This document shows positions 1-12,716 of a DNA stretch of 64,000 bases, one piece after another. This DNA is from Yamagishiella unicocca (lineage: Eukaryota > Chlorophyta > Chlorophyceae > Chlamydomonadales > Volvocaceae). Made by a program: the position numbers and the translations under genes. The stretch lies in the NCBI GenBank assembly GCA_003116995.1, contig BDSL01000069.1, forward strand, positions 434,001 to 498,000, read 5' to 3'. Positions within the stretch are counted from its first letter, which is position 1; every line of letters starts with the position of its first letter. Under the pieces are notes generated by a model that made no database searches, was not told the origin of the DNA, and was given only the letters and a program-made list of their open reading frames with translations.

Positions 1-667
1 ATTGGATGCGGGCGCGGCCATGGCGACGCGTGCGCAGCAAAGGCGCCAACGTGCGAAGAAATGCTCCCAGCGTGCGCCCACAGTGTGAGCGTCGGACGTG
101 CGCCACTACACTTTCAGACCGCATTCCGCAGCTTCGTGGCGGCCATGCGTTGCTGCACCGCCCTGTCCACATGCCAACTGCGCGCATACACGCCTGCCGT
201 GGCTGCCTGCCCATACCAGTGATGAGGATGACACCCACGACATCACCAAGTCAAGACATCCCGGCCACCCCAACGTGGCCCAGATCGCTGCCCTCGCCTC
301 AACTGCCGGGCGCTAAGCAGCGCCTCTCCCGCCTCGCTCCCAGCCAAATTGCAGGCAACATCCTCTCCAACATCCCACAACACAACCCCCTCTGACCCAA
401 ACCGCAGCCCAAAGGGCACAACTTCACAATGAGGCTGCCAGTCATCGGCGATGTCGTGTCCAACAGGCGCCAACAGTAGTCCGTCCCGCCCGTCCACCAA
501 GGCCAGCACCGCAGCCCTCCGCCCCAACCACGCCTTCGCAAGCAACCCCTGCACCGCCCTCGTCATGGAAGGCTTCCCATCGCACCGTCTTCGCCCCCAT
601 TCTCATCCGCATCCTGCCGGTTTCATCCTCATCCCGCCCTGCACCGTTCCCGGCGCTCAGCGCTGTG

Positions 668-727
668 ACACGTGTCGGACCATGCACCTACACGTGTCGG
701 ACCATGCACCGACACGTGTCGGACCAT
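668..727. repeat. tandem repeat, about 21-bp unit, three copies
   Basis: Three head-to-tail copies of a unit beginning ACACGTGTCGGACCATGCAC. The ACACGTGT core is itself palindromic (contains CACGTG). Confidence 0.85.
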
Positions 728-822
728 CCTTCAACACTAGCGCCGCGGGGTCGAGGCAGCGGCGACGCCAGGGGCGAGGCAAGACACCAGAGGCACCGCC
801 CCGTCGCCTAAGCCACCGCCAC

Positions 823-892
823 CGCACCACCACCGGGCACCGCACCCCACCGCACCACCACCGGGCACCGCACCCCACCGCACCCCACCGCC
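823..892. repeat. tandem repeat, 28-bp unit, 2.5 copies
   Basis: Two full copies (823-850, 851-878) and a partial third of a CACC-rich unit that starts CGCACCACCACCGGGCACCG. Confidence 0.8.
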
Positions 893-921
893 TCGTGGTG
901 GCCTGCCCCTTGACCCCGCGC

Positions 922-3900
922 TCAGCCCATCTTGTTGGCATTGGGCTCGGCCAGGCGCTTGGGCGAGGCCAGGTACTCCTTGATCCCCGGCAGCTCCGAG
1001 ACCTGGGTGTGGAAGGTGACGAGCTCGGGGTACTGCGGGGGGGGGGGGTGCAAATGGAGCCGCTTAGGGGGAGTTGCAAAAAGGAACCGGTTAGGGGGAG
1101 GGGGAAGAGAAGGGGTTGCCGTGAGTGTCCAGTGGCCCTGGTGTTGGTAGTGACGCGACCAGTCGGGACGGCTCCGCTGCTCACCGGAACGCGCAAAGGA
1201 TCTAGCAAAGGGATGAAGCCGTGGGTGTGCACAGCTCGCGGGAGACCTGGCTACCCGCTATTTCCCACGGGACCCCGGGACTAACGCGCTGAAAATAAAC
1301 CACGACGTGCCGGCACTAGCGGTGACAATTTTCCGAGAGATTAAGTGGGTCGCACCCGGATCACTCCAGGGGACCGCACCCAGATCGCTCCAGGGCACCG
1401 CCATCCGCCGTGCCGGCCGCCACCAACCCCAATCCCGACCCAACCGCAAGCCCAACCCGACACCGTCGCACCGTCTCCTTGAGCTGGTCTCCGAAGATGC
1501 GCAGGTGCAGATCCAGGATCTCCCACAGGCACAGGTCGGCGATAGTGAGCGCGTCCCCCACACAGAACTGGCCGCCGTTCTTGGTCAGGAAGTTGTTCAG
1601 GTACACGATGTGCGCACCGCCTGATGGACGGCAAGGTAGGCCGGGGGTTGCAAACAGTTGGGCATCAGGTGGTCAGGCGACGAGCCCAAAAGAGGGCGGT
1701 AACTTTCCTCGCCACGGCGAGAGGCAGATGTAAACCGGGCTGCCATAAGCCCCTCGAGATAACCGCATATGAAACCGAGTCTTCTCGCCCCCCCCCCTCC
1801 CAACTGCCTTTCCTCACCATTGCGACCCGAGGTGCTCTCCTTGTCGAAGTAGGTCTTCCAGTACGTCTCCTTGGCGGCGTCAGCCTGAGGACGACAGCAG
1901 CGGCAGGTGAGGAGGCGCGTGATGGTTGTCGTACAGGCAACGTCACCACCGCAACGCAGTGTGTCATCGTTGGGTTCGCTGGGTAGCCCCGGGGGGGGCC
2001 CGGGTTGGATCAGGTGGGCCTCCCTGCGGGCCCTGCGTCGCCTCACGTTTCCAGTTGCGTGTCGTTACCTACCAGCTGGTCGTTGTAGATCTGGATTTCG
2101 ACGGTAGCGACAGCGGCATGGCGGAAGCGACCGGGCGCCGAAGGCGGTTCGTGTGTCGTGCGATGATGACCACCGGGTCACGGACAGCGGGAACAGACCC
2201 CCGGGGGGAAATGGGAAAGTAGGAGGGGCAGACGTTAAAGCAAGGCGATCAGCAGAGCAAGGCAACGTAGAGCAACATGTAGATGAAACATGCAGCAGCC
2301 GAACTTCAAAACACAGCCTGAGGCGATGGTCGCTCGACAGTTGTTCCGTGCCCCGTCGATTGTGAGCGAGGTTAGCTAGCTAGCTAGCACCTAATCGCGG
2401 CGCCGTGTGCGCGTTTCCCAATGCTACCTTGCTAATCGCCCGTCGGTCGAAGGGAACACGTGTCATGGCCGCAAACGGCCAGTGCCGCGGCTCTCGCTTT
2501 GAGCGCGCGCCTCAGGCGGTAATAGGACACCCCCTCCCAGGGCGCATCGCAGCCAACTGGCAACGTCCTTCTGGCCCGCAGAGGCAGCCCTTTCCCCAGT
2601 GGACGAAGGCTGCAGGCGCGAGGGCATCGGGACCCACTTGCCTGATGTTGCTCGTTCCGTATACACACCCGCCTACGACCGCTCAGCTCCCCCCTGTGCC
2701 CTCGGTTTCCTATGTCGTGTAACTGGGTCGTCTCGACCCACCCAACCCCATGCCCGCACCCCTTCCGTGCCTAGCCCCCACAACCCCGGAGGCCCCCAAC
2801 CCACCAGGTTGACGTATCTGGAGAGGTAGGTAGGTTGTCCCAGTCCGTCCAGGGAGGGAGAAGGCAGGCCGGGTGGGAGGGAGCGGAGGCGGGAAAGGGG
2901 CGAGGGAGAAGCGGGGGCAGGGAGGGCAGGTGATATTCACCTGGCAGCAAGATGCGTCGAGGCGGAGGCAAGGAACCCCTGGTGGACCCGTCAGCGCGGG
3001 AGGAGGTCCAGGGAGGGCGAGGAGAAGAGCAGACCAGCCCGGATGCCCAGGCGGCGTGGTGCGTGGAATCAAGGAGCGGCCTCAAGGGTGTATGCGAACA
3101 ACGGCCACCGACAGGTTGAAGGATGCATCGACAGCGCTCCCATACGCCCACCCGAGGAAGCCGACCGCACCAATAGGGGCGATCAGCGCGTGCTACCGAG
3201 CAGTCGGTGGTGGGTCAACGCTTTTCGACTTTCTGGAGATCTTGGGGTCGAGTGGTGTCAAGTACTGCCCGACAGGACAGAGACACGTATGACCAAACCC
3301 ACACACCCGCTACCATATGGCCGCAGTACGCAGCATTGCAATGGACACCCCATTTACAGCAATGACGCGTCTTTATGCAAATTGGGTTGCAGGGCGCGCA
3401 GGGGGATGCGCAAGCCGCAGAAACCCTCCACCCGCGTCCGACGTGGAAACCCTCCGCCCGCGCCAGTAGGCCCCCGAAGCATCAGCATGGCGCCAGGCAC
3501 CAAACGAGCAAATGGAGTTCAGGCGCCGCAAAACCTCGCGCTCCTTCCCTACGCACTTGACCCGCAGCGACTCGACGCCCTCCATGATCATATCCACGGT
3601 GCACATGTCCTTTTCAGTCTTGCCCTGAAGGTTGTACTTGCGAGCCAGGTACCTGCAACAATATTCTCTAAAATTAGTCAACGAAAGGGCAAGGGTCGAC
3701 GCAACCGCATGGAAGGTTCTCGGCTGACGTTGCACCTCGGCAGGTAACCCTTCGAAACCTGCTCACCGCGCGATGGAGTTTGACTGCACCAGATCGATCT
3801 CTCCATCAACCAGCCTGTTTTAGCGACGCGGATCGAAGGACCATGCTTCACTTTATGCCCATTGCGCGCCAATCTGGACTCTGCCTCATACGATTGACGC

Positions 3901-4060
3901 ACCTAGGGCACTGGCCGAATGGATACTTTTCCCGATCGCTCTTCTGTTCGGCATAGTTGACATCCACGGTGTCAAAATCGTCCCCGCCAGCCACAATGGT
4001 GAGGCGCAGCACCTCCGCCCGGCCCCGGATGGGGAAATAGTGGATCACCGGCTTTGACAT
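922..4060 (-). CDS. sigma-class glutathione S-transferase (7 exons)
   Basis: Predicted cytosolic enzyme conjugating glutathione to electrophiles, 216 residues, the usual length for sigma-class GSTs. Exons (minus strand): 3903-4060, 3767-3814, 3553-3652, 2073-2090, 1818-1884, 1472-1620, 922-1032. They total 651 bp and stay in phase. The N-terminal thioredoxin-like half carries Tyr8 (in VIHYFPIRGRAE), the expected catalytic tyrosine, and the glutathione-binding QSNSIARYLARKY segment. The helical half contains AKETYWKTYF, FLTKNGG, VGDALTIADLCLWE and the end IKEYLASPKRLAEPNANKMG. The start is the ATG at 4060; an in-frame ATG at 4075 is less like the family. The least certain junction is around the 18-bp exon 2073-2090 (IYNDQL): exon 3 could also use a GTGCGT donor 4 bases earlier, but that breaks phase. 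The gene is head-to-head with the plus-strand gene at 5037. Confidence 0.88.
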
Positions 4061-5036
4061 CGTTGCAACACGCACTTAAAAATAGTAAGGAAAATGCATA
4101 GACTTGATCGTGTGAACTGGTGAAGGGCAAGTACGGGCCCCTGCCGTGCACTTTCATCAGAAAAGAAATTCTAACCTGAAAGTGAATTAGAGAATTTATA
4201 GCCGCAAACCTCTTTGCCACTTCCGTCTCATACCCGTCTACCTTGCTCACCCTTGCTTGCCCTTGCTCGCCCCTGCTCGTCCTTGCTCGCCTACACCTCC
4301 GCAACTGTGACTGGCATGCCATGGAGCGTGTTTTCCAGGGCCGAATCGACCCGCATATGGGAATCCATCTTTGGCTACAGCTGTTAGTGAACCGAGGAGG
4401 GATTCGCACACACATTCCGGCATGTACATTGACGTACTCGTGCACCCACCTGTACCCGCTTATACCCTCCCGGACCCTCCTTTACTTGTCTCTGAAGCGT
4501 ACCATGCACATCAGCCCAAAGGCGGCCCCTTACTGTAACGGCCCTTCGCGAAGCCTCTCTTCAAGTCATTGCTTGCATATGCCAACTGATGCCAAGCGCG
4601 CCAAGCGATCAGTGGTAACGCCAGGCGGCGCCAGGTTACAGTCTTGCAGCCCCAGTCACCCCCTTCCACCCCTTGCACGAGTTGACGGCTGGTTGCGCCG
4701 AGGAGCTCGTTCCGTAACAGTCTGCTTCGTGTGACGAGCATCAGGTGTCCTGTGGCCTGTCCGATCCCTTCGTTCTTGGGCCGTGGTCCCGTGGACGGCA
4801 GGGGATGGCTGACGACAAGTTATGTACAGTCAAAATACCAAGCACACTTACGCGTGTACTTTGTTGACGATGACATCAGACGCGTTCACGTTGTTCGGAA
4901 CCAGATGGCGATCGATGACGGAACGACTCAACCACGCCCTACTACTGAAAACGCATACCGGCTGCTATTTATTGTAGACAATTAAGTCAATACACTCGAT
5001 TCTTTTCGACACCGCTGACGGTGTCATACTGCGAGG
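4061..5036. promoter_or_regulatory. intergenic spacer between two divergent genes
   Basis: This 976-bp spacer separates the minus-strand GST start (4060) from the plus-strand start at 5037, so both promoters should lie here. It is less GC-rich than the flanking exons. A short CTTGCTCGCC-type tandem repeat sits at about 4240-4292. No defined promoter element was recognised. Confidence 0.4.
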
Positions 5037-8000
5037 ATGGCAACGCACTTGAAGACAACCAACCTACGGCAGCATTCTCTGCACCGCGCGCCATTGCCGG
5101 CTTGTCCAATTCCTGTTGTCGATTTTACAAGTGGTCACTTCAACGGTTGGCGGAGCTCCTGCAGCCTGGCGCCACGTCTGTTAACGAGGCGAAACCCATG
5201 CAAATGCCGTGCGGTGGCGCCGCCGCAAACTCCACCGCACTGGAGCCTCGGTACTAGCTGCGAAGATGTCATGCAGCGCTTGCGCGAAACAGAGGAGCTT
5301 CTAAACAGCTTGGGCGCGCCGCTGACGGTAGGTCGTGCCGGCGTGGCCCTGCGTGGCAACGCTTTCCGTTGACCCGCAAGCCAGCAAGCGACAAGCAACT
5401 GCATTCCTCGCTTTCACGATTTTAAACTTATTGCGTAGCAGTAATTGTCTCCAGCTGAGATCGTCATGGTCAAAGCGCCTCCTCGTTCCGTAACCATGTT
5501 TTTCGCGCTCGTTCGGCATACCTGTCCCCTTGCGAATTACCTCCCCTCCGGTTTTCCGGGACCGCTTGCTCCGCCTGCCGCCCTGAACAGCCCGACGAGC
5601 AGCGCTCTCTCGTCAAGTGCCTGGAGAGCGCTCAGCTGGGCGTCGACTCATGCCTGGTCGATGGCCTGCCGGCGCTGCAAGACCACCTCATGGCCTACAT
5701 GGCCATGGTCGCGCAAACCCAAACTGATGACCTCGAACTGGTGGGCGCCTTCTCCACGTAAACCGCCCCCGAACCCACGGAACCCATCCACTGCCACCTG
5801 CGCACGGCTGCTGCATTCGCGGGTGTGACACATCGTCCGGACGTGCACCCCGCCCCCATCCCCCGCCCCCCACCCCCGAACCCACCAGACCCCACCAGAC
5901 CCCGACCCAGATCCCACCATACCTCGTTCCTCCAGCTCGTGCGGTGGACTGACCCCTCTTGCCCCGCGCGTCATGTGTTTGGCTGTGAGCCCTGTCCGCT
6001 GCCCCTCCACCGATCTGGGTCCCTGTGCGCCACCACCGCCACCGCTAGCCAACTTTTTGGACTCCGTCCTTCAACCTGCCTCTGCCGGACCAGGTGGAGG
6101 GGGCGATGCTGCTGGTCGAGCAGCTGTCCATGGCGCTGGGCACAGCATCAGGAGGTGAGTGGGGGGGTGGGCGTGAAAACCGTTGACGCGAAAAAGACAG
6201 GATAGTTGGCGCATGATCGGGGGACGCCTAGTTTGTGGGCGCGTGCTGGAGTGGGGGGCCCGACGAGGTGGTGGGGTAATGGTGAGGGGGAGGTCGGAGA
6301 GGGGCCGACAAGGTGGTGGGGCGGAGGAGGTGGCGGTAACTGGTCAGGAGGTGAGTGGGAGTGGAGGGGGAGGAGTTGAGTGGGAGGTTCGAGGGAAACC
6401 CGTGGATGTCCGAAAAAAAATCGTTTAAAACAGAAGTTTTGAGATGCATGCGGGAGAACTGGGTTGGGGATACGAAAGCCGAAGGTCGTAGTATGACCTT
6501 TGAGTGGGAGGTGGGGACGACGGCCGGGCCTGGCTGCGGGGCTCGCACAGGCACCTGCGTGCGGCGCAGGTCGGCAGGGGTGCCCGGGGCTTCCAGGCAG
6601 GAGTGGATGAGGTGAGGGCAAGGAGAGGGGCAGAGACGGACGCCATGTTCCAACAAAGAGGGGCGAGGACGGGCCCTCGGATGGGCTCTCGGATGGGCCT
6701 TCGGATGGCCCTCGGTCTTCTGCCTGCAGGCGTCACTTTGGCTGACGGTTTCCAAGGCCTCCGCCGCCCCGTGCAAGTCTCCTGAATCAAACCCCCCCAG
6801 TACGAACGTTTCGTAATCGATTTTGCGTTCCAGTGCCGACTCACGGGTTTCCTCTCACCCCGCCTCCCCGGAGCGGGCCCCCAGGCTCGCAGAAGCGGTT
6901 CAGCGGACAGTGGCAGATGCTAGTGACCAGCGGCGGCGGCTGGCCGTACGGCAGGCTGCAGTACGTGCCCATAGTGGAGGTGTTGGATATTTCCGAGGTG
7001 CGAGGGAAAGGCGGCCTCGAGGGTTGGGGAGGGTGACGGGGAACGGGTGCCGCTAGGAGCCGCTCCTCCCAGCAGATTGGGTTCGAGGCAGTTGGTTTGC
7101 GCCTCTGTCAATGACGGGACGCGCGCGACAGCGGCTGACGGATAGCACAAGCGCACCAGACACGTGCAATCGTACGATACGGTTTCGGAGCACGTAAAAC
7201 GACAACGACGGGGCGTGGCCGAGGGGGTGATTGCCAGGCGGCTGCAGGACAGCCACTGCTGAACACTCACATCAGGACAGCTTCTGCAGGGCAGCTACTG
7301 CAGGGCAGCTACTGCAGGACGGGAGTGATGGCGGGTGGCGAGGACCGCAAGGGGGGGTATAGCCGTCTGCCTTACAATTTTACATGTCAAATTCGATCTA
7401 TTTTATATATTTTTTGACAGCCTTTCATCGTGGCAGAACCTTTCATCGTGGCACAACCCTGCTATGTGGCGTAACCGGCCAAGTGGCCCTCCCCGCCCAT
7501 GTTGGCATCATCGTATCATATCGGCCTCACCTACACTCGACCTGATGACGGCAAGGACCAGCCACAACGGCCCCGCCCTCCCCACCTCTCCCACCAACCC
7601 ACCTGGGCCTACCTTCACCTCCCTCCAACCCGCCAACCAACCCACCAAACCGCCGCCCATGCACGAAGTTGTCGCAAAGCACACTAAACGCTTTTGTTGG
7701 CGTGAACCCGCAAACAGCACGACCATTAACCACAACCACAATAACCACAATTACTATACCACAACCGTCCGCGTGGGGCCTGCAGGACGGCCGGCAGTTC
7801 CGGCTGGAGTCCAAGGCGGGGCCGCTGTACACGGCGGCCTCGGGGGAGGTGACGTGGCACCAACTGCCCAACCATCTTCACTACCACGTGAGCAGCGGCA
7901 CGTCGGGAGGAGTGGAGGGCAGCGAGGGAGAGAGCGAGGGAGGCCAGAGAGGAAGCGGGGGCAGAGAGGGGAGGGAGGGCAGAGAGGCGAGGGAGGGAGG

Positions 8001-8931
8001 GCGCGAGGGAGGGAGGGAGGGCAGCGAGGGAGGGAGGATAGCAAAGGAGGGGGTAACGGTGGTGGGGGGACAGTGCGGCGGTTCCGCAGGGGCGTCTCCC
8101 GAGGAGGGGGTATGAGAGGAAACCCGTGGGTCGGCACTGTCTAGGAAACCGATTAGGGAAACGGTTGGTATGCACGTATGGGAGTGCGTGCTGGAAATCG
8201 CCGCAGAAGTGCGTGTGCATGCGTAGGGGGGGGGGTGCATGACGCGCCAGGTCGTAGGGCAAGTTGCTAGCTTGCGAGGTTGCGCCGGCGGTGGAAGCAC
8301 CATAGGTTTCAGGATGGGTTGGATAATCCGAGCTGGGTGAAACTGGTCGAGCACGCCCGCAGCATTATGGCTCCGACAACAGCAGGGGCTACAGCAGACG
8401 GCGGGTGGGGGCAGCGAGCATGTGGGGGGTGGGTGGGAAGGGGAGGTCTGTGCCTGGTGAGGGGGAAGCGGAGGAACGAGGAGTTGCAGCAAGCTCTGCT
8501 CAACTCCGTTTAAGCCTTTGGCTCCCGTCGCGAGCCGTGCTGACAGCTCCTTTCCACACCGTTGCAAGACCTATGCTCGGGCCGTCACCCGTAGCCCACC
8601 ACCCGCCGCACGGGTTTTCGTCCTTGCACCCACCCGTCACCTCTAACCCCCTCGGACTCCCATGTCAAGTCGACGGTCCTTTTCTGTAAACCCCCCGGAC
8701 TCCGCTTCAACCCCTTCCATAACCCGGCCCCCGTCACCCCACCCCCGAACACCCCGTCAACCCCTCCCCGCCCCTCAGGCCACTGAGTTCCGAGTGGAGC
8801 TTCTGGGAGGTGCCCTGTCGCTGCCCGCCCCCACGCCGGACAATGACCTCATGGTGTTCGCAGCCACTCCGGGCACGGTGCTGGCGCGCAGCTCCCTGGG
8901 AGGCATCACGCTCATGTGCCGCCCGTTGTGA
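5037..8931 (+). CDS. predicted chloroplast protein, possible PAP/fibrillin-like domain (6 exons)
   Basis: Exons 5037-5327, 5591-5740, 6049-6154, 6885-6997, 7786-7887 and 8779-8931 (stop) total 915 bp (304 residues) with matching phases at every junction. The first 60-70 residues are rich in Ser, Arg, His and Pro with almost no acidic residues, like an algal transit peptide. The next part is helical (EDVMQRLRETEELLNSLG, DEQRSLVKCLESAQLGVDSC). The C-terminal 150 residues look like a small beta-barrel: FSGQWQMLVTSGGGWPYG, GRQFRLESKAGPLYT, EFRVELLGG, ending in GGITLMCRPL. The GxWxxLxTS opening and the final Arg recall PAP/fibrillin or lipocalin-like plastid proteins, but this is a weak resemblance and no substrate can be named. 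The start is the first ATG in frame with the helical segment. Introns 3 and 5 carry dispersed repeat elements. Confidence 0.75.
6155..6220 (+). repeat. intron element, CCGTTGACGCG/GGCGCATG family, abutting a donor site
   Basis: Starts at the GT donor of intron 3 of the 5037-8931 gene: a G-run, then GTGAAAACCGTTGACGCG, AGGATAGTTGGCGCATG. The same order of blocks recurs at 16351-16397 (reverse), 34531-34590 (reverse), 37817-37872 (reverse) and 51041-51092. Confidence 0.75.
6386..6502 (+). repeat. intron element, AAACCCGTGG long-form family, partial copy
   Basis: Matches about the first 117 bp of the 176-bp element at 36126-36301: GGTTCGAGGGAAACCCGTGG at the left, then TTTAAAACAGAAGTTTTGAG and GGATACGAAAGCCGAAGGTC. 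It lies in intron 3 of the 5037-8931 gene. Confidence 0.85.
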
Positions 8932-11298
8932 GGGGGTGGTGGTGAGCGGAGGTGAATGGGCTCATCGGCGCCGTCGTCCTTCCAGGAAGGAGGGGTGCGT
9001 TGTGGCGGTTAGGACGGAGGGCGGCGGGCGCTGTGGCTTGGAAGCGGTCGGGGCCGCGGCTGGCGGTTTGCGCGGAGCGATATGGGTGCAGCCACTGTGT
9101 GTGTGTCTGTGTGTAGGTGTAGGTGTGTATATGCGCGCGAGGAGTGCGGGCCAGGACGGTGCGGCGGACACGACGCCGCGAGTGTGATGGGTGGGGGCGG
9201 CGTGTCCGCTGCTAGCGTTGCGGCCCGCGTGTCCTTGCTGGTTCGTCCGGCTGTGGGGTTGGGGGAGCGGGGCGGCACCATCTCCCCCCCCTCCCGAATA
9301 ATATTGATGCTGTACAGTACGACGGAGAGTTGAGGGTCACATGTATATGGTAGCAGCTGCATGCGCCATTTGGTGGTGGTGCACGCATTGCTGCAAGCAC
9401 GCAATGACGCGCACCGCCTGTCTGCGTTGGTTTGATGTGAGTTGGTAGTGTGGGGATCCTGTCCCCTGTGGGTTCTGGTCCTTTGGGGAGGGTGAAGTTT
9501 GACGAAGCCGAAGCGGCCTTGAAGCCGGGGCCGGGCAATGGCACCCTCCTCCTTTGCTATGAGCGCCCCGGGCCAGTTCCTTTGGCTCGAACTTGGTGGG
9601 CTCTTTACTTTGGTGCAACAGATGAATTCTTGCAGTAGCGACCCAGAGCGTATAAATAACAAATCAAATGGTTCAATGTAGTACGGGCGGGCGGCAACAA
9701 CAGGATGGGCTGGATATGAGGCGCCAGATTTGCACATGTTAGCTAACATGGCTGGTTGATACGTACCAAATGCAAGAAGGGTATACAGCGGGTCCACGCC
9801 CCGTGCTTGATAACTTCTGGCGAGCTGGGCCTGGCCTTTCTACTCTCCTAGACAGGCGCTTAGTGGCGTGTATTGCTGACGTCGGCTGGTGAGGCGAGGC
9901 AGCAGGTGGGGCCGGAGAGAGCTGTGGGGAGAGGAGGTTGTCATGTTATTGTTTTGGCAGTGGGCGGGTTGCCACCGACCCTAGCAGGGGCGAGGACCCA
10001 CGTACTCGAGGCGGAAGGTGCTTCAGTTACGCTCCTCAACCACCACAACCGACTGTCCCGTCCCGCCATGCCGTATGTTTCTGTACGGCTGGGCTGCGGC
10101 GGCTGAGTGGCGAAGATTCTCTTTGCTGTAGTGCATACACGTGCTTAGGAGTTATGCAGCCCAGTGTCGGTATGTGCAAATCCCGCCACACGATGTACGC
10201 CACCCCACCCCTGGGTGCCCCCAGTCCAGCCTTCGCATCGCCACGTCTCGTGGACTAGGCCACCGTAACAGCCCGGGGCCCACACGCCCGTCGCTGGAGT
10301 AAGGGGCCTCGTCCTCGGCTCTTGACGGCGCAGACAGACCAGGCAACAGACCAGCCAAGACATGCGCTAGCTACGCGGAAGCCGTGCTGCAACAAAGGTG
10401 TTGTATTCTCGTGCCTCCCCACCGCGAATCAGAACAAGACCTCCTCTCTTGTCCTCCCAGCAACTTGGACGAAGAGGCGTGCGCTGACCAGGCCGCGGAG
10501 AGCAGCACTGCAAACAGACGAGACAGGGCTGCTGCTGCGCTCGTTTTGAAGTTGCCGGAGAAGCGACAGTGCCTGTATATCTTGCACCGGCGGAATAGCT
10601 GCCACGGGACAGGGAGCAGTAAATCTATATATAAAATATGGAGAAAACGGGCTGGCTGCCGGCGGGATAGTGGGAACGTTGTAAGTAGTGGTCGCAACGT
10701 TGAGGCAAAGGAAAGGAGAGACGTGAGGTATTGTCTGAATCCAGCTACCTTCAAGGGTGCAGGTTGTGATTGCCGGGGGCAGGTGTGGCGACTAACGGAA
10801 CGACGTGCCTGTGGAAGGGGACCTGCGCACCCTGGCGCACCGCGGGTGGACAAGCGTTGCCCTCCCACCCCATTGCCGGTCGTTTACTGCACGACGGCTA
10901 CTGCTACGACGACGACGACAGCTGTAAAAGGCGGCCGATAGTCACAAGATTGGGGCGCAGCCAAACCGGTTGATGCTCGGGCAGTGCGCTTGTGTGTCGT
11001 AAGGGTGTAAGGGGCAGCACTGTCTCGTCACTCCTCCGACCGTTACAACAAACTGGCGCATCCTCGTTTGCGACGGCCTCGACCTGCCTTCCTGTGCCTC
11101 CCCCCCCTTGCACAAAACACCTGCAGCGGGTATAATATTCCCCCAAACCGGGAGGATTTCCTCTGCCCCCGACCCCTCCGCGCCGCACCGCTGCCCGTTG
11201 CCTGGCCCCAGAGGTGACAGCTGCTGGTGTGTGGAGGGCTGGTGTGCGGGGCGCAACCCGCGCTGCTGCACTCCTCCTCCTCCTCCTCCTGTGCTTCG

Positions 11299-11365
11299 CC
11301 TCACGGGGATGGGGGGTATCGACCCACCTCATACCCCCCATCCCCGTGAGGTATGAGGTGGGTCG
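11299..11365. repeat. overlapping inverted repeats (two alternative stem-loops)
   Basis: Arms 11299-11318 and 11332-11351 are perfect 20-bp complements (CCTCACGGGGATGGGGGGTA). A second perfect 15-bp pair, 11320-11334 with 11351-11365 (CGACCCACCTCATAC), overlaps the first, so the two hairpins cannot form together. Confidence 0.85.
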
Positions 11366-12716
11366 ACACTGCAGGATAAAACCTTCGGGGCTGGGGCCGG
11401 GGCGGAAATCCTCCACCCCTGACATACCCACCGCCTGCCCCAGCCGCTCCCGTCTGGCTACCGCACCCCCTGAAGACCGGCCGGCACGCCGCCATCGGCA
11501 TCACCGCTGCAGCCGCACCCCCTGCAGCAAGCAGCGCAGACACCCCCCCCCACCACGCTGGTGCCTCCTCGCGCCACACACCACCCCCTGGCTCGCCGCA
11601 CTCCGCACCCAAGCGGTTGCGATGTCCTGGCCCGAAGGGGTGGCCAGCCGCGCCACACCTGGAACACGCCATCAAGACACCGCCACGGGACCCACCAGCG
11701 GGCGCGCCGGGACCCCCCTGTGTATGCGGTTGCGTCAATGACACCTTCATAGCCCCCGCCAAGTGGCCGCACCCTGATCCAGAGAGCGGGACAGCGGCCG
11801 AGCTGTCCCCGCCTCCTCCTCCTCCCCTGTAAAATCACCTCCTCCTCCTCTTCCTCCTGTAAAAACACCTCGTCCTCCTCCTGCTGTAACAACACGTCCA
11901 GTCCTTCGTCCTCTACCTCCTCCTCCTCCTGCTCTTTCCTCCACGTCCTGTGAAACCACCGCCTCCACGTTCTCCTCATCCTCTCCCGTGAAACAAACAC
12001 CTGCGCCAAACTGTACACCCCCCCCGCGCTGGCTCCTGCCGCTGGTGCTGCCGCCACCACCGCGTGCCACGACAGCCGGCGCATCCATACCACTGGGCGT
12101 GACTGCATTTGGGTACATTCGCCAGGGGGGGGGCACTCAAACGCCGTACCACACATCGCAAGAGTACTGCCGGGGACAGTCGGCGGCCATTATAAATAGG
12201 GTTTTTTAGGGTTCACACAAATCCACCAACATGTACGACAATGAAACAGCCTCGCACGAGGCAAAGGTGACCAGACGTGCGGGCATGGCTGCCGCAACCC
12301 CTGGAGCGCCTTCGTCAGAATGCTGGTTTCGGAGGCGGCGGCGCTGCAGGACCCTCCGTCCTGCCCGAAGCCTCCTGCTCGAAAGGAGCTCTCCCGGATT
12401 AGAAAAGCAAGCAGGTCCAGGGAAGCGCGGCACCGAAACCAACGTGGCCGTGGCGTAGGGGTCGGTACGACCCCCGCCGGCCGACGAGACCGCCCTTCCC
12501 CCCTTGCACCCCCCCATGCCGCCCTCGGTTTGTCGGCCGTGGATTCGCGGATTCTCTTATAACCCCCCCATGCCGCATCCGCGTCCGTCCGATCCTTCCT
12601 TCCACGCAGGCCCAGCCGTGATCCCCCACCATCACGAAAGACGACCCATTTTTGGTTTTGAAGAAAGCTTTAAAATAGCCTTCCACGAGGGTGGCGTTAC
12701 GCCATGACAGCTACAG

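Larger units (their letters stand above)
1..921. other. region without recognised gene
   Basis: Nothing in this stretch can be assigned. It lies downstream (3') of the minus-strand GST gene that ends at 922, so part of it is presumably 3' UTR, although no TTACA (minus-strand TGTAA) polyadenylation motif was seen in it. A minus-strand open frame at 243-566 is uninterrupted but has no recognisable domain and no splice context. Two small tandem repeats, described separately, occupy 668-727 and 823-892. Confidence 0.5.

Noticed and set aside
243..566. Minus-strand frame of 107 codons beyond the GST stop
   Set aside because: No domain, no splice context, and GC-rich DNA readily gives open frames of this length.
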